Source: Macrostomum hystrix (lineage: Eukaryota > Platyhelminthes > Macrostomidae). From it: a stretch of 64,000 nucleotides of DNA. The notes beneath the pieces are model-generated. The model had not been told where the DNA came from. It did not search any database and saw only the letters and a program-made list of their open reading frames with translations. Numbering within the stretch: the first letter of the stretch is position 1; each line of letters starts with the position of its first letter. Below, one piece after another: positions 36,301 through 40,626 of this stretch. Both the position numbers and the translations under genes were made by a program. The stretch covers positions 3,152,001 through 3,216,000 of the forward strand of contig CATNEN010000025.1 in the NCBI GenBank assembly GCA_950097015.1. Direction: 5' to 3'.

Positions 36301-39024
36301 ATGTCCCCTGGTATATAACAACGCCCGTGAGTATCAAAATTAGAAACATTTTTTAAGATTTTGAACTCAGTACCTTTAGGCTTATCATGCAACTAAGGAC
36401 AGAATGGGACACTCGTCATATTTTAACTAGATTTTCGAATCTTTCAAATTGACATATGCTTTCTAGCTGCAGCAATAATCGATGCCTGTTTGACAGGCCG
36501 CAGCTAGATATTCAGTGTCAGTCAGCAGGTGGCAGAGCAGTTCACACTGAACCTGTAGAACTCTGTCTCCTAATATACACACGCGCGCGCACTCACACTC
36601 ACAGTATCGCACTCTCACTACCACTCTAAATCCAGCCTAAGTGTGATCGATGCGCGGATGCCCATACACCACTTTCCGGCCTTCTAAACGCCCGGTCGTC
36701 TCCCTTCCTCCGCCCCTCCCGTTTTGTCGGCAATTCCCACTTCTTGGAGCTTCTGCTGGCCGCAGAATCCCATGAGCGACTAGTCCGGGTTTTATTCTCC
36801 AGCCATCGAAGCAGCATGAGCGAGTCGAAGTGATAGGAAGAGGATGAATGGTAAGGGGTAGCTAAATTTTTTCAAGGGAGGAAAAAGTAAGAGCCGAAGG
36901 ATGAGAAATATCCGAGGGCCATATGTCAGACGTCCGCGGAAAATGGGGGGGGTGCAGAGGCACGCGGAAGGCGCAAGAGGCTCCGAGAGCGGGGTATAGT
37001 CCGGGCCGATGGCGAAAATTCGTGCGCACAGCAATGGGAAGGCAGCTGCAGCTAGCGAGGCTGTCAGTCGCAGTCGCATCCGCACTTGCCGCTTTAACCA
37101 AGAAGCCTTTTAAGGGTGATGGGAGGAAGGCGAGAGCGATAGCGTGAGGGCAGAAATCGACAGTAAGAAGCGGAGAGCGGACGCTGCAGCAAAGTTATTG
37201 TGAGATAGCATTGCGTTGGAACGGCCCCACCACCTGCTCCCCACGCTGCATCATTTAGCTTTAGCCAATGCATACATATAGATGTGTATATATACTTTCA
37301 CTCTCAAATTCAGTCTATATTCTTTAACCTAGAAACTGCCAATTTTCCACGCTCGGGGCTGCATGGAGGTTCTCGCTCGCATCCCTCTTCGCTCCTCGTC
37401 AAATATAACAGAAGAAGAAAATACGACTGGGGAAGTGTAGCTGTCCCCGCCCGGCTCGTGCAGTTGCTTTCTGTTGAATATTAGTTGGCAGATGGACTGG
37501 AAGATGTTTTCTTTTGCAAACATTAGGGATTGGGGAGGTCCTACATAGTTTGGTCAATTATTTTTACAGTGCCGCAAGGCCTATTTTAGTTAACATCTTC
37601 TTTCAAGAAAATAGCGAAAGTGTGTAGTCAGTTTCGCATTAGCAAGCCAAGAATGTTGACGAAAGAAATGCAAATGTTTCATTTTTAGACTAATGTAGCA
37701 AGCATTAGGGGTAAACAAGATGACTGATTTCGCATATATATATATAAATAGATAGAAGTGGCACCTGACATTCAGTTGAGCCACATGTACAGCCGCAGGT
37801 ATTCAAGCGCGCTTCCAAAGGCTGTTGTAAAGCTGCTCAGTCCGTGGACACACAACCAACTTTCTATTCAACTAATCCTGCTACCTGTAGCTGGTTAAAC
37901 TGAAGTTAGTGTCCTGCTCAAGGGCATGAATTGGCTCAAGTTGGCTACTTAGCAGCCAATTCATGCGAAGTTTCTCGATTTCCCAATCAGAAATCGATCG
38001 TCATCTACGAGATTCTGGATGCCGGAGCAGCCAGTCGGGACCAGAGGCTGCGCGAAGGCGACCGGATTCTAAGCGTCGACGAGCGTGACTTCGCTTCTGT
38101 GACGCACGACGAAGCCAGGGCGGCCCTCCGCCAGTGCGGCCGAGTCGCCCGACTGGTTGTTCAGCGAGGACTTGGCCCGATGTCAGAGGCCGAACTGTTT
38201 GACTTTGAGTCCATTGAGCTGGCAAAGAAGCCAAGTAGAGGTTTCGGCTTCAGCATTGTTGGCCGGTCGCGAGATGAAGGCGTTCTAATTTCTGATATTG
38301 TGAGTTTTACTGTGTTGCAATAGAAGCCATGCATGCACAAACAGGATCTCGACAATAGACTTTTGGAAACAATTTAAGATCGTGGGAATAGTATCACATT
38401 GTACTTACACACTGAATGTACATGTATATGTATATCCTAAGGTCGTCCTCTATCCTAAGGTCGTTGGATTAGGACAGAAAAATAGAACCACGCATAGAGC
38501 TCGTGATCAAGTCCGTTTCAAAGGTCACACTGAGCTAAAATATAAGTGCATGTACGAAGTGATCACGCAGCTGATGCGTGCACTGCTACGTCTAATCGAT
38601 TTTCTCTACGGCTTACATAATTTTTTTCTTGCCAGATTCGGGGCGGTGCCGCAGAGAGCGATGGCCGCCTGCAGCCTGGTGACAGAGTGTTTGAGATCAA
38701 CGGTAGCGACGTCCGGTTACTGCCTCATGTCGAGGTGGCCACTAGGCTCAAGGCAGCTCAGGGTAGGATCAGCATGCTGATTGGCCGCCTGAAGCATGTC
38801 AGCGCTGCGTCCAGAGCTAAGCAGAGACGAGGTGATTATTTGTTTACTCTTCATGCAGGGATGCTTGAACAATATTGAATCGAAGAGCTATTTGAAACAG
38901 CCTATTTTTCATTCCCATCCGTTGCAGGATACTAGCAGAAATGGAGCGTCAGAACCGATATCTGCAAAACTATTCCATTAGTGGCCGCTCCTTCAAGCGA
39001 TTGGAAAGGCCAAAAAACGTTTGA
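1..39024 (+). CDS. MPDZ: MPDZ/PATJ-like multi-PDZ scaffold gene (5' end outside window)
   Basis: Overall gene model. The protein is a cytoplasmic junction and polarity scaffold whose PDZ domains bind C-terminal peptides of membrane partners. Exons that join in phase: 7067-7246, 7487-7771, 8269-8529, 9440-9575, 10454-10545, 10645-10780, 10904-11029, 12333-12592, 12770-13099, 13467-13730, about 15149-15589, 17224-17322, 18617-19023, 20349-20462; then 33382-33581, 34105-34275, 34705-34863, 35363-35810, 35986-36080, 37991-38299, 38636-38831, 38936-39024. Tentative exons lie at 26337-26454, 27635-27737 and 30858-30999. Nine PDZ domains are visible. The first four follow the order I know for human MPDZ PDZ2 to PDZ5, including the basic-Trp lead-in before the third and the Glu-rich linker. 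The exon chain from 20462 to 33382 is incomplete, so domains or linkers may be missing there. MPDZ rather than PATJ is an inference from the high PDZ number. Confidence 0.9.
431..1057. repeat. 21-bp minisatellite, about 30 copies
   Basis: Near-perfect tandem array whose core is ATTCACACAGACTCAGCTGG. The only frequent variant is CAGCTGG to CAGTTGG. The unit is divisible by three and stop-free in several frames, so it produces long false ORFs on both strands. It lies in the first long intron of the MPDZ-like gene. Confidence 0.97.
1058..1915. other. Intron sequence with decayed SINE-like pieces
   Basis: AT-rich intron. At about 1385-1460 there is a degenerate tRNA-like head with a B-box-like GGTTCGATTCG. 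At about 1740-1905 there is a GC-richer block ending in an antisense A-box-like stretch (ACCGACTGAGCTCA), directly before the next repeat array. No coding signal seen. Confidence 0.4.
1916..2940. repeat. 26-bp minisatellite, about 30 clean copies after a decayed edge
   Basis: Clean units from about 2145 (core CCCAATGTCACTCC, then CACTCAATCAT) with CTC/CAC and AGTC/ACTC variants. The 1916-2145 part holds degenerate relatives (TTTCACTCCTCCCACAATTC), so the array is old on its left and homogenised on its right. Intron of the MPDZ-like gene. Confidence 0.95.
2941..3482. other. Intron spacer without recognised features
   Basis: Mixed-composition intron DNA between two arrays, with a short A-rich run near 3223-3240. 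No splice-consistent exon seen. Confidence 0.4.
3483..4576. repeat. 21-bp minisatellite, about 52 copies, three monomer types
   Basis: Core CATTCACACAGATTCAGCAG. Three main monomers differ in the middle (ACAGATTCAGCAG, ACACATTCAGCAG, ATACATTCAGAAG) and recur in similar order, which suggests block duplication. The last five units carry a T variant (CATTTACACACATTCA). About 17 of 21 bases match the array at 431-1057 in the same intron. Confidence 0.96.
4840..5370. repeat. 16-bp minisatellite, about 33 copies
   Basis: Unit TCTCCCGTGTCTCATC. The left third has CTTATC, the right part CTCATC. The same unit occurs inverted at 6292-6890. The array follows a GC-rich stretch at 4740-4830. Intron of the MPDZ-like gene. 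Confidence 0.96.
5371..5985. other. Intron spacer between inverted arrays
   Basis: AT-rich unique-looking DNA, the loop between the two inverted 16-bp arrays. No coding signal seen. Confidence 0.35.
5988..6130 (+). mobile_element. tRNA-derived SINE fragment
   Basis: tRNA-like head with B-box-like GGAGTTCGAATCG, followed by the family's tail signature (CCAGTCCTCGGACTGTACAG, compare CAGTCCATGGACTGAACAG at 7848-8153). It is followed directly by degenerate copies of the 16-bp repeat. Confidence 0.6.
6130..6890. repeat. 16-bp minisatellite, inverted relative to 4840-5370, about 37 copies
   Basis: Clean units GGCAGAGATGAGACAC from 6292; 6130-6230 holds degenerate relatives. The reverse complement is TCTGCCGTGTCTCATC, one base different from the unit at 4840-5370. 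The two arrays could pair as a hairpin with arms over 500 nt in the pre-mRNA. Confidence 0.95.
7067..7771 (+). CDS. MPDZ: PDZ domain a (human PDZ2-like), two exons
   Basis: Exons 7067-7246 (after CTACCTGCAG) and 7487-7771 (after ATCCGCAG), both phase 0. The product runs [19 protein letters not shown], then the [19 protein letters not shown] strand-helix region, then [19 protein letters not shown]. The carboxylate-binding loop is the classic GLGF. The match to MPDZ/PATJ PDZ2 from memory is very close, including LRSGDH and SEQVA. A C-terminal linker follows with an acidic [12 protein letters not shown] helix-like stretch. Intron 7247-7486 contains a 16-bp array. Confidence 0.93.
7262..7440. repeat. 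16-bp minisatellite inside PDZ-a intron, about 11 copies
   Basis: Unit ATCCCATGACACTGAG, with GCGATCCC variants, filling most of the 240-bp intron 7247-7486. It starts 15 bases after the 5' splice site and leaves about 45 bases before the 3' splice site. Confidence 0.95.
7843..8153 (+). mobile_element. Full-length tRNA-derived SINE (family 1)
   Basis: The best copy of a dispersed family. A box TAGCCTAATGGTTAGG near 7855, B box GGTTCGATTCC at 7898-7908, then a body with GTGTCCTTTAGCAAAACACG, a CAGTCCATGGACTGAACAG signature near 8028-8046, and an ATTATTATT tail. The same body in reverse is at 63112-63402; fragments lie at 29362, 35058, 37783, 50800 and 55889. It sits in intron 7772-8268. Confidence 0.85.
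8269..8529 (+). CDS. MPDZ: Linker exon between PDZ a and PDZ b
   Basis: 87 codons, phase 0 at both ends, after CATCGCAG and before GTAGAC. It encodes an acidic start ([11 protein letters not shown]), then proline-serine-rich low complexity ([14 protein letters not shown]). No domain. The length and phase agree with both flanking exons. Confidence 0.8.
8567..8996. repeat. 21-bp minisatellite, about 20 copies
   Basis: Core TGTACAGAATAGTTGGGATG with variants AATCG, AACCG and ATTC. It begins 37 bases after the donor at 8530, in the intron before PDZ b. Confidence 0.95.
8997..9439. other. AT-rich intron remainder with polypyrimidine tract
   Basis: AT-rich, ending in a pyrimidine tract (CTCTTCTCGTCCTCAG) that forms the acceptor of the next exon. 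No other feature seen. Confidence 0.4.
9440..10780 (+). CDS. MPDZ: PDZ domain b (human PDZ3-like), three exons
   Basis: Exons 9440-9575, 10454-10545 and 10645-10780, phases 0/1, 1/0, 0/1, all compatible. Product: [20 protein letters not shown], then [20 protein letters not shown], then [20 protein letters not shown]. The carboxylate loop is GLGI. It corresponds to MPDZ PDZ3, whose GLGITIAGY motif I recognise. The first intron (878 bp) is almost wholly a CTCCTTCAG array; the second is only 99 bp and has no repeat. Confidence 0.92.
9598..10400. repeat. 10/12-bp two-length array of acceptor-like units
   Basis: Alternating TCTCCTTCAG (10 bp) and TCTCTCCTTCAG (12 bp) units, about 73 in all, with a few CTCCTCCAG variants. 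Each unit is a short pyrimidine run followed by CAG, so each resembles a 3' splice site. It lies between the donor at 9576 and the true acceptor at 10453. Confidence 0.95.
10904..11029 (+). CDS. MPDZ: Linker exon between PDZ b and PDZ c
   Basis: Enters and leaves in phase 1. Encodes [20 protein letters not shown] and a polar tail ending ENSELVDF. Donor GTGAGC at 11030. It joins in frame to the exon at 12333. Confidence 0.75.
11090..12324. repeat. 20-bp minisatellite, about 61 copies
   Basis: Unit ACACTCCACACCCACCTCAG. Variants CATCTCAG, CACCTGAG and CAACTCAG. The same unit forms the array at 17735-18462. A block of about 340 bp is duplicated inside (11316 and 11656). It ends 8 bases before the acceptor at 12332. 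Confidence 0.96.
12333..13099 (+). CDS. MPDZ: PDZ domain c (human PDZ4-like), acidic linker and start of PDZ d
   Basis: Exons 12333-12592 and 12770-13099. The first gives [20 protein letters not shown], then [29 protein letters not shown] and DELLE; the second completes the domain with [20 protein letters not shown]. The RW...LG...EIVVA lead-in is characteristic of MPDZ/PATJ PDZ4. The loop after strand 2 carries about ten extra residues ([12 protein letters not shown]). The linker has a run of nine Glu near 12920-12946. The exon ends within PDZ d at [10 protein letters not shown], a conserved feature of MPDZ PDZ5. Confidence 0.93.
13117..13350 (-). mobile_element. SINE family 2 copy in the PDZ-d intron
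   Basis: Shares GAGGCAATTCTGCCCA, GACTCCTGAGCACACAC, GTGTACATCTGCCCTGA and TGCCCTGGAGGTTGG with 56000-56295. On the minus strand it starts with a tRNA-like head (GAGTGGCAGAGCGGT). It sits in intron 13100-13466. Confidence 0.7.
13467..13730 (+). CDS. MPDZ: PDZ domain d (human PDZ5-like), second exon
   Basis: 88 codons, phase 0 at both ends, after CATTCCGCAG. Encodes [40 protein letters not shown] and GVAKPSPLA, which match the MPDZ PDZ5 signature from memory. An alanine-rich stretch follows. The donor (GTTGGT) is weaker than its neighbours. Confidence 0.92.
13775..14070. repeat. 28-bp minisatellite, about 10 copies
   Basis: Core GTCTATGGTAGATTTTGGGT followed by GTATTATA. It begins about 45 bases after the donor at 13731 and decays to the right (14070-14200). 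Confidence 0.93.
14071..14569. other. AT-rich intron spacer
   Basis: Decayed repeat edge, then AT-rich unique-looking DNA. No exon seen. Confidence 0.35.
14570..14765. repeat. 12-bp repeat, about 16 copies
   Basis: Unit AGTTAGTTGAGC with AGTCAGTTGAGC variants and two interruptions (CAGCCAGAAGC). Followed by a T/G-rich stretch (14900-14955). Same intron as the 28-bp array. Confidence 0.92.
15149..15589 (+). CDS. MPDZ: Long low-complexity linker exon
   Basis: Frame fits phase 0 at both sides if the acceptor is ATGGCCAG at 15148; that site has a poor pyrimidine tract, so the start is uncertain and may be further upstream. Encodes a Gln/His-rich run (about 15195-15245), a helical stretch [20 protein letters not shown], a Ser/Pro-rich run and [15 protein letters not shown]. 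The donor GTGAGG at 15590 is good. The frame stays open another 460 codons into the intron repeat, which I take as accidental. Confidence 0.65.
15690..16935. repeat. G-rich 12-bp array, about 100 copies
   Basis: Units such as GGTTCTGGTGTG, GGTTCTAGTGTG and GGGTCTAGTGTG, arranged in recurring higher-order blocks. G runs of three or four every 12 bases on the sense strand give strong G-quadruplex potential. It starts about 100 bases after the donor at 15590. Confidence 0.95.
16936..17223. other. AT-rich intron end
   Basis: AT-rich remainder of intron 15590-17223; the acceptor GTCAATTGAAG is weak. Confidence 0.35.
17224..17322 (+). CDS. MPDZ: Short linker exon before PDZ e
   Basis: 33 codons, phase 0 both sides. 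Encodes [12 protein letters not shown] and a Ser/Thr-rich end, [13 protein letters not shown]. The acceptor is weak but length, phase and composition fit, and the donor (AAG then GTGATC) is acceptable. Confidence 0.6.
17323..17734. other. Intron spacer
   Basis: AT-rich, no exon seen. Confidence 0.3.
17735..18462. repeat. 20-bp minisatellite, about 36 copies, same unit as 11090-12324
   Basis: Unit ACACTCCACACCCACCTCAG, same strand as the array 5.4 kb upstream. Private variant CCAGACCTACCTCAG occurs every few units. It lies in intron 17323-18616. Confidence 0.95.
18617..20462 (+). CDS. MPDZ: PDZ domain e (PDZ6-like), two exons
   Basis: Exons 18617-19023 and 20349-20462 join in phase 2. An acidic lead ([20 protein letters not shown]) precedes the domain: [72 protein letters not shown], then [17 protein letters not shown]. 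The alternation of ALEQKL lead-in and TY(I/V)P after the last helix agrees with MPDZ PDZ6. The binding loop is ELGL, which departs from GLGF at the first position. The second exon ends with a basic-polar helix. Confidence 0.88.
19078..20290. repeat. 20-bp minisatellite, about 60 copies, two subfamilies
   Basis: Left part mainly AATCCCATCCAAGGCTACCC; right part AATCCCATTTTACGCTACYC, highly uniform from about 19830. The two forms are interleaved at 19340-19480, a sign of block exchange. Intron 19024-20348, inside PDZ e. Confidence 0.95.
20463..21044. other. AT-rich intron spacer
   Basis: Start of a long intron (20463-26336 if the tentative next exon is right). No coding signal seen. Confidence 0.35.
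21045..21248. repeat. 20-bp minisatellite, about 10 copies
   Basis: Unit CACTCCGCATACACCCACCC with CATCCC and AGCAACCC variants. Confidence 0.93.
21249..21989. other. AT-rich intron spacer
   Basis: No exon, repeat or element recognised. Confidence 0.3.
21990..22042 (+). mobile_element. SINE head directly abutting a repeat array
   Basis: tRNA-like piece with GTTGGAGCTCACC and B-box-like GAGAGTTCGATTCC. The 15-bp array starts within ten bases of it. Confidence 0.5.
22041..23110. repeat. 15-bp minisatellite, about 71 copies
   Basis: Unit GATTATTAGCCAGAG with common variants GATTGTTAG, GCCAGGG and GTCAGAT. The variants occur in recurring blocks. Three-divisible length gives long open frames on both strands. 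Confidence 0.96.
23438..24537. repeat. 20-bp minisatellite, about 55 copies in strict register
   Basis: Unit AGCTTTGAGAACATGTTGGC. The half AGCTTTGAGAACAT is invariant while the other six bases switch between GTTGGC, GTTAGC, GCTAGC, GTAAGC, ACTAGC and ATTGTT. No length change is visible over 1.1 kb. Confidence 0.96.
24538..25134. other. Intron spacer, GC-richer in the middle
   Basis: Short open frames on both strands at 24700-24980 look accidental: no acceptor-donor pair of matching phase was found. Confidence 0.3.
25135..25200 (+). mobile_element. SINE head at left edge of a repeat array
   Basis: GGACTTCTGACTCAGAGGTC followed by AGGGGTTCGAATTTG, a tRNA-like head with B box. The 26-bp array begins directly after it. 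Confidence 0.5.
25196..25758. repeat. 26-bp minisatellite, about 21 copies
   Basis: Core CACCATAGACAACAATGTCT then GTTTCA; CAGTTTC and GTTTCCC variants. Confidence 0.95.
25759..26336. other. Intron spacer
   Basis: AT-rich; a pyrimidine tract near 26290-26312 could serve the acceptor of the next tentative exon. Confidence 0.3.
26337..26454 (+). CDS. Tentative linker exon
   Basis: The acceptor AACAGCACAG and a weak donor GTGCAA give an exon that enters in phase 2 (as left by 20462) and exits in phase 0 (as needed by 27635). Product: [20 protein letters not shown] then [11 protein letters not shown]. Another frame is equally open (ending [13 protein letters not shown]), so coding is likely but the frame is not certain. 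Confidence 0.4.
26785..27080. repeat. 23-bp minisatellite, about 13 copies
   Basis: Core TGCACTGACTTCCTGACACC then CAG/CAC. Immediately adjoins the next array. Confidence 0.93.
27085..27500. repeat. 24-bp minisatellite, about 17 copies
   Basis: Core GATTCTATCTACAACTCTTG then CTGC. The core CTGCGATTCTATYTA is shared with the array at 44600-44961/48640-48715, 17 kb away. Confidence 0.93.
27635..27737 (+). CDS. MPDZ: Gln-rich linker exon
   Basis: A good acceptor (TTTTTCGCCAG) and an excellent donor (GTAAGT). Encodes GSSRSMV, seven Gln, then [20 protein letters not shown]; exits in phase 1. Phase agrees with the tentative exons on both sides. No domain. Confidence 0.65.
27755..28922. repeat. 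26-bp minisatellite, about 45 copies
   Basis: Core CACTCACTGACACAGCTCAC then TGTATT, with CTCAG and CTTACTG variants that recur in blocks. Starts 17 bases after the donor at 27738. Confidence 0.96.
28923..29204. other. GC-richer intron segment
   Basis: Contains short reverse-strand open frames. No phase-compatible exon was found, although its composition is closer to that of exons. Confidence 0.3.
29205..29322 (+). CDS. Possible exon, helical polar peptide
   Basis: After a good acceptor (CTTCCTTTCAG) the frame reads [20 protein letters not shown] then [20 protein letters not shown]. It looks like a real amphipathic helix segment, but phase does not follow from 27737 unless the acceptor is GCGACGAG, and no good donor is seen. 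It may be an alternative exon, a decayed exon or chance. Confidence 0.3.
29362..29490 (+). mobile_element. SINE family 1 fragment
   Basis: B-box-like GGGAGTTCGAATCTG, then AATTTGTGTCCTTGAGCAGA and a TTAAATGGGTG match to the 7843-8153 body. The 32-bp array begins exactly where the SINE body breaks off. Confidence 0.7.
29483..30318. repeat. 32-bp minisatellite, about 26 copies
   Basis: Core CTGCAGTGTGATCTACCAGA then TTATCTACTAAT; CTTCC/CTACC and TCAT/TAAT variants. Confidence 0.95.
30319..30857. other. Intron spacer with pyrimidine and GA-rich tracts
   Basis: T/C-rich run 30535-30590 and GA run 30668-30692. No clear coding signal. Confidence 0.35.
30858..30999 (+). CDS. Tentative proline-rich linker exon
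   Basis: Enters in phase 1, as left by 27737. Frame: [19 protein letters not shown] then a proline/leucine run and GSEYHRPTA. The donor GTAAGAAT is strong; the acceptor (TGAAAAAG) is weak. It exits in phase 2 while the next sure exon (33382) enters in phase 1, so at least one exon between them is not found. Confidence 0.45.
31027..32302. repeat. 23-bp minisatellite, about 55 copies
   Basis: Core GGTAGATAGATTGGATACAG then GAA. A marked block (GGATGCTGGCAAGG onward) occurs at 31464 and again at 31811, a duplication of about 347 bp. Confidence 0.96.
32303..33381. other. Intron spacer, one unresolved open stretch
   Basis: At 32570-32776 a plus-strand frame ([17 protein letters not shown]) is open but has no convincing splice sites. 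At 32985-33125 an antisense B-box-like GATCGAACCGGC suggests an old reverse SINE. A missing MPDZ exon might lie here. Confidence 0.35.
33382..34275 (+). CDS. MPDZ: PDZ domain f, two exons
   Basis: Exons 33382-33581 and 34105-34275, phase 1 in, 0 at the junction, 0 out. Product: [48 protein letters not shown], then [20 protein letters not shown] and VRLVVVRRP. The LSLAG, MSVFV and RIGDELLE signatures match the vertebrate MPDZ PDZ in which LLEINNQILYGRSHQN follows; I place it near PDZ10. The binding loop is TLGL. The intron holds a 32-bp array related to the exon end. Confidence 0.92.
33597..33990. repeat. 32-bp minisatellite resembling the upstream exon end, about 12 copies
   Basis: Core GTGATTTGGTGATGAAGCTC then TGCTGTGCAG. 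The exon just upstream ends GCGAATTGGTGATGAACTGC at 33568-33577 and onward, so the unit looks copied from the exon-intron junction. Variants GTTATAAAG and GTGATAAAG. Confidence 0.94.
34276..34704. other. Intron without repeat
   Basis: AT-rich intron 34276-34704. Two acceptors lie at its end: CTCCACAG (34696) and CCAATCAG (34704). Only the second keeps the frame open. Confidence 0.5.
34705..35810 (+). CDS. MPDZ: PDZ domain g with a long acidic insertion, two exons
   Basis: Exons 34705-34863 and 35363-35810, phase 0 at the junction and phase 1 out. Product: [14 protein letters not shown], then [19 protein letters not shown], about 50 acidic/Ser/Thr/Ala residues, then [60 protein letters not shown] and a Gln/Glu-rich tail. 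The insertion falls between strands 2 and 3 of the PDZ fold, next to the peptide groove. I place it near PDZ11 of MPDZ. The intron 34864-35362 carries SINE pieces. Confidence 0.87.
35058..35235 (+). mobile_element. Composite SINE fragment
   Basis: Family 1 head (TTTAGCCTAGTGACTAGAGA, GTCGGACTCATAAC) and CCATGGACTGAACAGCCGT, followed by a family 2 piece (CGTCAGGCAGTGTACTGCAC, TGTGCCTTGGAGGT). Two families joined in one remnant. Confidence 0.6.
35986..38299 (+). CDS. MPDZ: PDZ domain h and first half of PDZ domain i, two exons
   Basis: Exons 35986-36080 and 37991-38299, phase 1 in, 0 at the junction. The acceptor used is CCAG just after a CAG run; earlier CAGs would break the frame. Product: [25 protein letters not shown], then [56 protein letters not shown]. 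It matches the vertebrate domain with IVGGSDTLLGAIIIHEV. PDZ i then starts with [20 protein letters not shown] and [14 protein letters not shown], matching the GLGLSIVGKRNDTGVFVSDI domain. Binding loops TLGI and GFGF. Confidence 0.92.
36081..37990. other. Long intron within PDZ h
   Basis: A decayed repeat (TGTCCCTGAGTGT-like, about 30 bp) at 36170-36330, a CA/CG run at 36575-36600, a GC-richer stretch 36650-37200 without clear exon, and a reverse SINE fragment at 37783-37925. Confidence 0.4.
37783..37925 (-). mobile_element. Reverse SINE family 1 fragment
   Basis: GTACAGCCGCAGGTATTCAA, AAGGCTGTTGTAAAGCTGCT and CAGTCCGTGGAC match the reverse complement of the 7843-8153 tail. Confidence 0.6.
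38636..39024 (+). CDS. MPDZ: End of PDZ domain i and C-terminus
   Basis: Exons 38636-38831 and 38936-39024. Product: [51 protein letters not shown], a basic tail, then [20 protein letters not shown] and a basic end KRLERPKNV. The last exon uses the acceptor ATACTAG at 38935. A stronger acceptor GTTGCAG at 38927 would give stop after two codons (...KQRRGY). No further PDZ follows, so the gene ends earlier than vertebrate MPDZ, which I recall having one or two more. No close AATAAA is seen; one lies at 39907. Confidence 0.8.
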
Positions 39025-40626
39025 GCACATTTTAAACTCTTTTATTGTTGAGTAAAAGCCGATAACTGGATATGCTTGCAACTGTGCCGTGCATATACCT
39101 GCAGCCCAGAGGTAACCGGCATCCAGACAAACACCTACGCACCTGCACCGCCCATACGAATGCCGAAATACACAATACAAGACGACTTAGAATCACACCG
39201 GGGCTGAAGTTTTGATGGGATTTTGAGGCACAATTTCCTGCCAGAAATAGCTGCCTTCTTGTAGTGGGGGCAGTGAAACTTCAGGAAATCTCAACGAGCA
39301 GTTCGAGCAGAGCGTATTGCCCTCCCATCCAAGGAAAGAAGTATTTTGAGCAAAAAATCTTTCAGTGAAGTGCACCTTTGTATATCCGTGGCATTCAGTG
39401 TCCTGCTATTTTCTTCACTTTTATTTCGAATTTAAGAGACACCCACTGAATTTATTCATTAATTTTGAATATTTTTGCAAGCTTCGCTGGGTGTCAGATT
39501 TTTTAAGGAAATGCCAATTTTCAGTCTCTGAGGAAAGGATTTTTCTGATCACGTGGTTCGTTATCCCATTTTCCTATTCTCAAAAACTTCACTGAAGAAA
39601 GATTGATTAAATTAATAAGCATTACTAAGAAAATTTTCCGGTATGGATTTCGTCAAAATGCGATTTTTATAGTCGTAAATGCGCAGAATTGACTACTGAA
39701 AGTAACTAACTGGAGATAGTGAGGCTATTGCTTTGCTTTTTAATTCTGCGTTTGCTGCATATTCTTCGTGGCCATTGAGTCCATTCATTATGTTTAGCCG
39801 GACGACAAGTTTTAGCATATTGAATAAGCAATGTTAAATCAAAGCTTCCCTTTATTTCTGCTTCACATTTCGATAAAAGCTACCTGATGCAAGTTGTCTT
39901 TTATCAAATAAAAAAGGAGATGACGTCACTTGATTCCGCACAACGAAATTAGCGAAAAATACCTTTGCTTCAAAAAGTGTCGATTGAGAGTTTTTATAAA
40001 ACCTGTTTTAGAGATAGAGACCAGTGTTAGAGATGTGAGATCGGTGTTAGAGATGTGAGAGATGAGAGATGGTAGACACCACACTAGACCCACCTAAATC
40101 TCTCTTACTCTCTCCATTGCGGAAGTTGAAGGACTTCCGTCAGTTTGAAGTTGGACAGTTGTTGGTTGACTAAAACACCAAAGTGTGTTGGAGCATCACA
40201 TGACCGCTGGTGAGGCCTCAGAAATGTCTGTACAAACGATGCGAAAATAGAAATTATGTATTATTAATGATCATTCCACTGAAAAGTACAGTACAGCATA
40301 TTGAAAATTAAGCTAAAGATTTAGTTTGAAAGGTGGTAGCTGGGCCGAGAACACTACAAGTAAACTTTTTTTATCTCAAACCGCACTATGAAATGAGCAT
40401 GCATCGCCTGAGGGGCTGACTTAGCCGGTCTGTTCATGTCTCAAATAAAAAATCTGCATTGTCCAGAGTAAGGAGAGAAAGAGAGTTAGAGAGAGGTTTA
40501 TATATTTTGTAGCAAGAGAATAGAGTGTTGCAGTATTTGAAGACTAGCACAGCTCAGACAGAACTTTTTAGTTTGTACGAGTGCAAAAACCTCAAATTGA
40601 TCCACATACGGCTCAACCGACACGTC
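39025..40626. other. Intergenic region between MPDZ-like and MATH-BTB genes
   Basis: 3' UTR of the scaffold gene and 5' region of the next gene. Small GAGATGTGAGATCGGTGTTA repeat at 40015-40075. AATAAA at 39907-39912 could end the scaffold transcript, 883 bases after the stop. Nothing else recognised. Confidence 0.4.

Noticed and set aside
36650-37150. Possible exon in the GC-richer part of the PDZ-h intron
   Set aside because: Several short frames exist on both strands but none has splice sites that fit phase 0 on both sides, and PDZ h is complete without it.
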